Positions 63,190-64,000 of a DNA stretch of 64,000 nt are shown piece by piece (position 1 is the first letter of the stretch; every line of letters starts with the position of its first letter). The DNA lies in NCBI GenBank assembly GCA_020698575.1, contig CM036250.1, forward strand, positions 23,215,500 to 23,279,499, in the 5' to 3' direction. The translations under genes were made by a program, and so were the position numbers. The notes beneath the pieces are model-generated. The model did no database searches, had not been told where the DNA came from, and saw only the letters and a list, made by a program, of their open reading frames with translations. The DNA comes from Bostrychus sinensis. Taxonomy: Eukaryota; Chordata; Actinopteri; Gobiiformes; Eleotridae.

Positions 63190-63432
63190 ACCAGTCACTG
63201 CAGTGTCACCCACTAACCACTAACTGTTGGTAGTTCGATCCCTGCTCCCACCGTTGCATACTGTTGTTGTGTCCTTGGGCAAGACGCTTAACCCTCCTTG
63301 CCTCTGTTATCTCTGCACACTAATGTGTGAGTGCTTGTAAGTGTGAATGGGTGAATGATTCCTTGATGTAAAGCACTTTCAGTACTCACAGAGGTAGAAA
63401 AGAGCTATATAAATGTGACCATTTACCATTTT
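63190..63432 (+). repeat. tRNA-derived SINE
   Basis: A B-box-like GTTCGATCC at about 63233 is followed by the fish SINE words TCCTTGGGCAAGACGCTTAA, TGAATGGGTGAATGATTCC, GTAAAGCACTTTCAGTA and GAGCTATATAAATGTGACCA. The orientation is plus. The A box is poorly kept. Confidence 0.75.
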
Positions 63433-63501
63433 AAAGGAACTAACATTTAGTTACTGTGATTCTTTACTTATGTGATCATCTTTGTGGCTTAATAAATAGA
63501 G

Positions 63502-63934
63502 CAGTGGTTCCCAAAGTGGGCCCCGTGGGGATTTGTGAAGGTACTGCAGGGGACCCCCCCAGAGGCTGTCTATATTGCAAGTCAGTTTCAATTTGTTCTT
63601 TATTTCAGACATATGGTTTTGGCCCATAGCAACAAATAAAAGATACAAAAATATAAAAATACAATTTGTCAACGAAAATATTAAGACCCTAAAAACATTA
63701 AGTACACAGAAAAAATCTCATTTGAAATTAATTACACTTATATACTTGTTTTAAAATATCACTTTAAAACCTTTTTTTTTTTAAAAGTCAATGTTTTTGT
63801 AATGTTTTTTATAAAAAATATATGGAGAAAAACATGGCATAGTCTTGAATAGAGGGAAGATCTGTAGTTGTGGGTCCGCATGGGATTTTTGTAAATTTAA
63901 GGAGCTACTGCAGTCTTGACTTTGGGAATGGCTG
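63502..63934. mobile_element. hAT-like MITE with 8-bp target-site duplication
   Basis: The left end CAGTGGTTCCCAAAGTGGG and the inverted right end CAGCCATTCCCAAAGTCAAG agree at 13 of the first 16 positions and match hAT-type termini. The flanks AAATAGAG (63494-63501) and GAATAGAG (63935-63942) agree at 7 of 8, the duplication length expected for hAT. 433 bp, with no transposase. A GTGGGxCC...CTACTGCAG phrase is repeated directly near both ends. Confidence 0.8.
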
Positions 63935-64000
63935 GAATAGAGCATTTACACCTATGCTAGAAGGTCGTTTGGACATATTTGGTATTTTTGTTCAGTAAAT

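Noticed and set aside
1..64000. CRISPR arrays, bacterial operons, phage or viral genes, rRNA and tRNA genes
   Set aside because: Nothing of these kinds was seen; the only tRNA-like sequence is the B-box of a SINE at about 63233.

Overview
The window is vertebrate nuclear DNA, most likely from a ray-finned (percomorph-type) teleost. The genes have many small exons with GT-AG introns and no operons. The dispersed repeats are of kinds common in fish: a Tc1/mariner element with a typical fish terminal repeat, tRNA-derived SINEs, and short hAT-like and palindromic DNA transposons. The recognised proteins are clearly orthologous to human proteins encoded on 20q11-q12 (ZHX3, RAB5IF/C20orf24, DHX35), so this is a piece of fish chromosome sharing ancestry with human 20q.

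Layout. (1) 1-9.0 kb, minus strand: a complete zhx3 coding region in five coding exons (ATG at 4340, TAA at 11-13), with a large 5' intron and a CpG/CRE-containing 5' region near 8.6-9.1 kb. (2) 9.0-10.2 kb: a divergent spacer with an (AT)n microsatellite. (3) 10.4-12.5 kb, plus strand: rab5if, four coding exons, 127 aa. (4) 13.2-20.9 kb, plus strand: dhx35, 21 coding exons giving 699 aa, with every splice phase consistent; its 3' UTR region holds a palindromic MITE. (5) 21.4-58.5 kb, plus strand: two convincing small coding exons (21607-21685 and 22114-22190) of a gene I do not recognise. They are followed by about 31.7 kb with no convincing coding sequence, then two further candidate exons (53887-53944 and 58346-58512) that continue the same reading frame. 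(6) 22-64 kb overall: a gene-poor, desert-like interval with many stretches that look like developmental non-coding regulatory DNA, separated by degenerate transposon copies and ending in a hAT-like MITE with a nearly intact target-site duplication.

The genes do not form one pathway. zhx3 encodes a nuclear transcriptional regulator, rab5if a small membrane protein of the ER multipass-translocon/mitochondrial assembly type, and dhx35 a spliceosome-associated DEAH helicase. The most interesting parts are the unrecognised gene with its giant intron, a transcript-sense hairpin inside that intron (25966-26016), and an interlocked pair of perfect inverted repeats (35951-36011). In human the interval beyond DHX35 is the gene-poor region before MAFB, so the desert here may be a regulatory landscape for a gene outside the window. 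That is inference. I could not run alignments, so conservation claims are flagged as low confidence.
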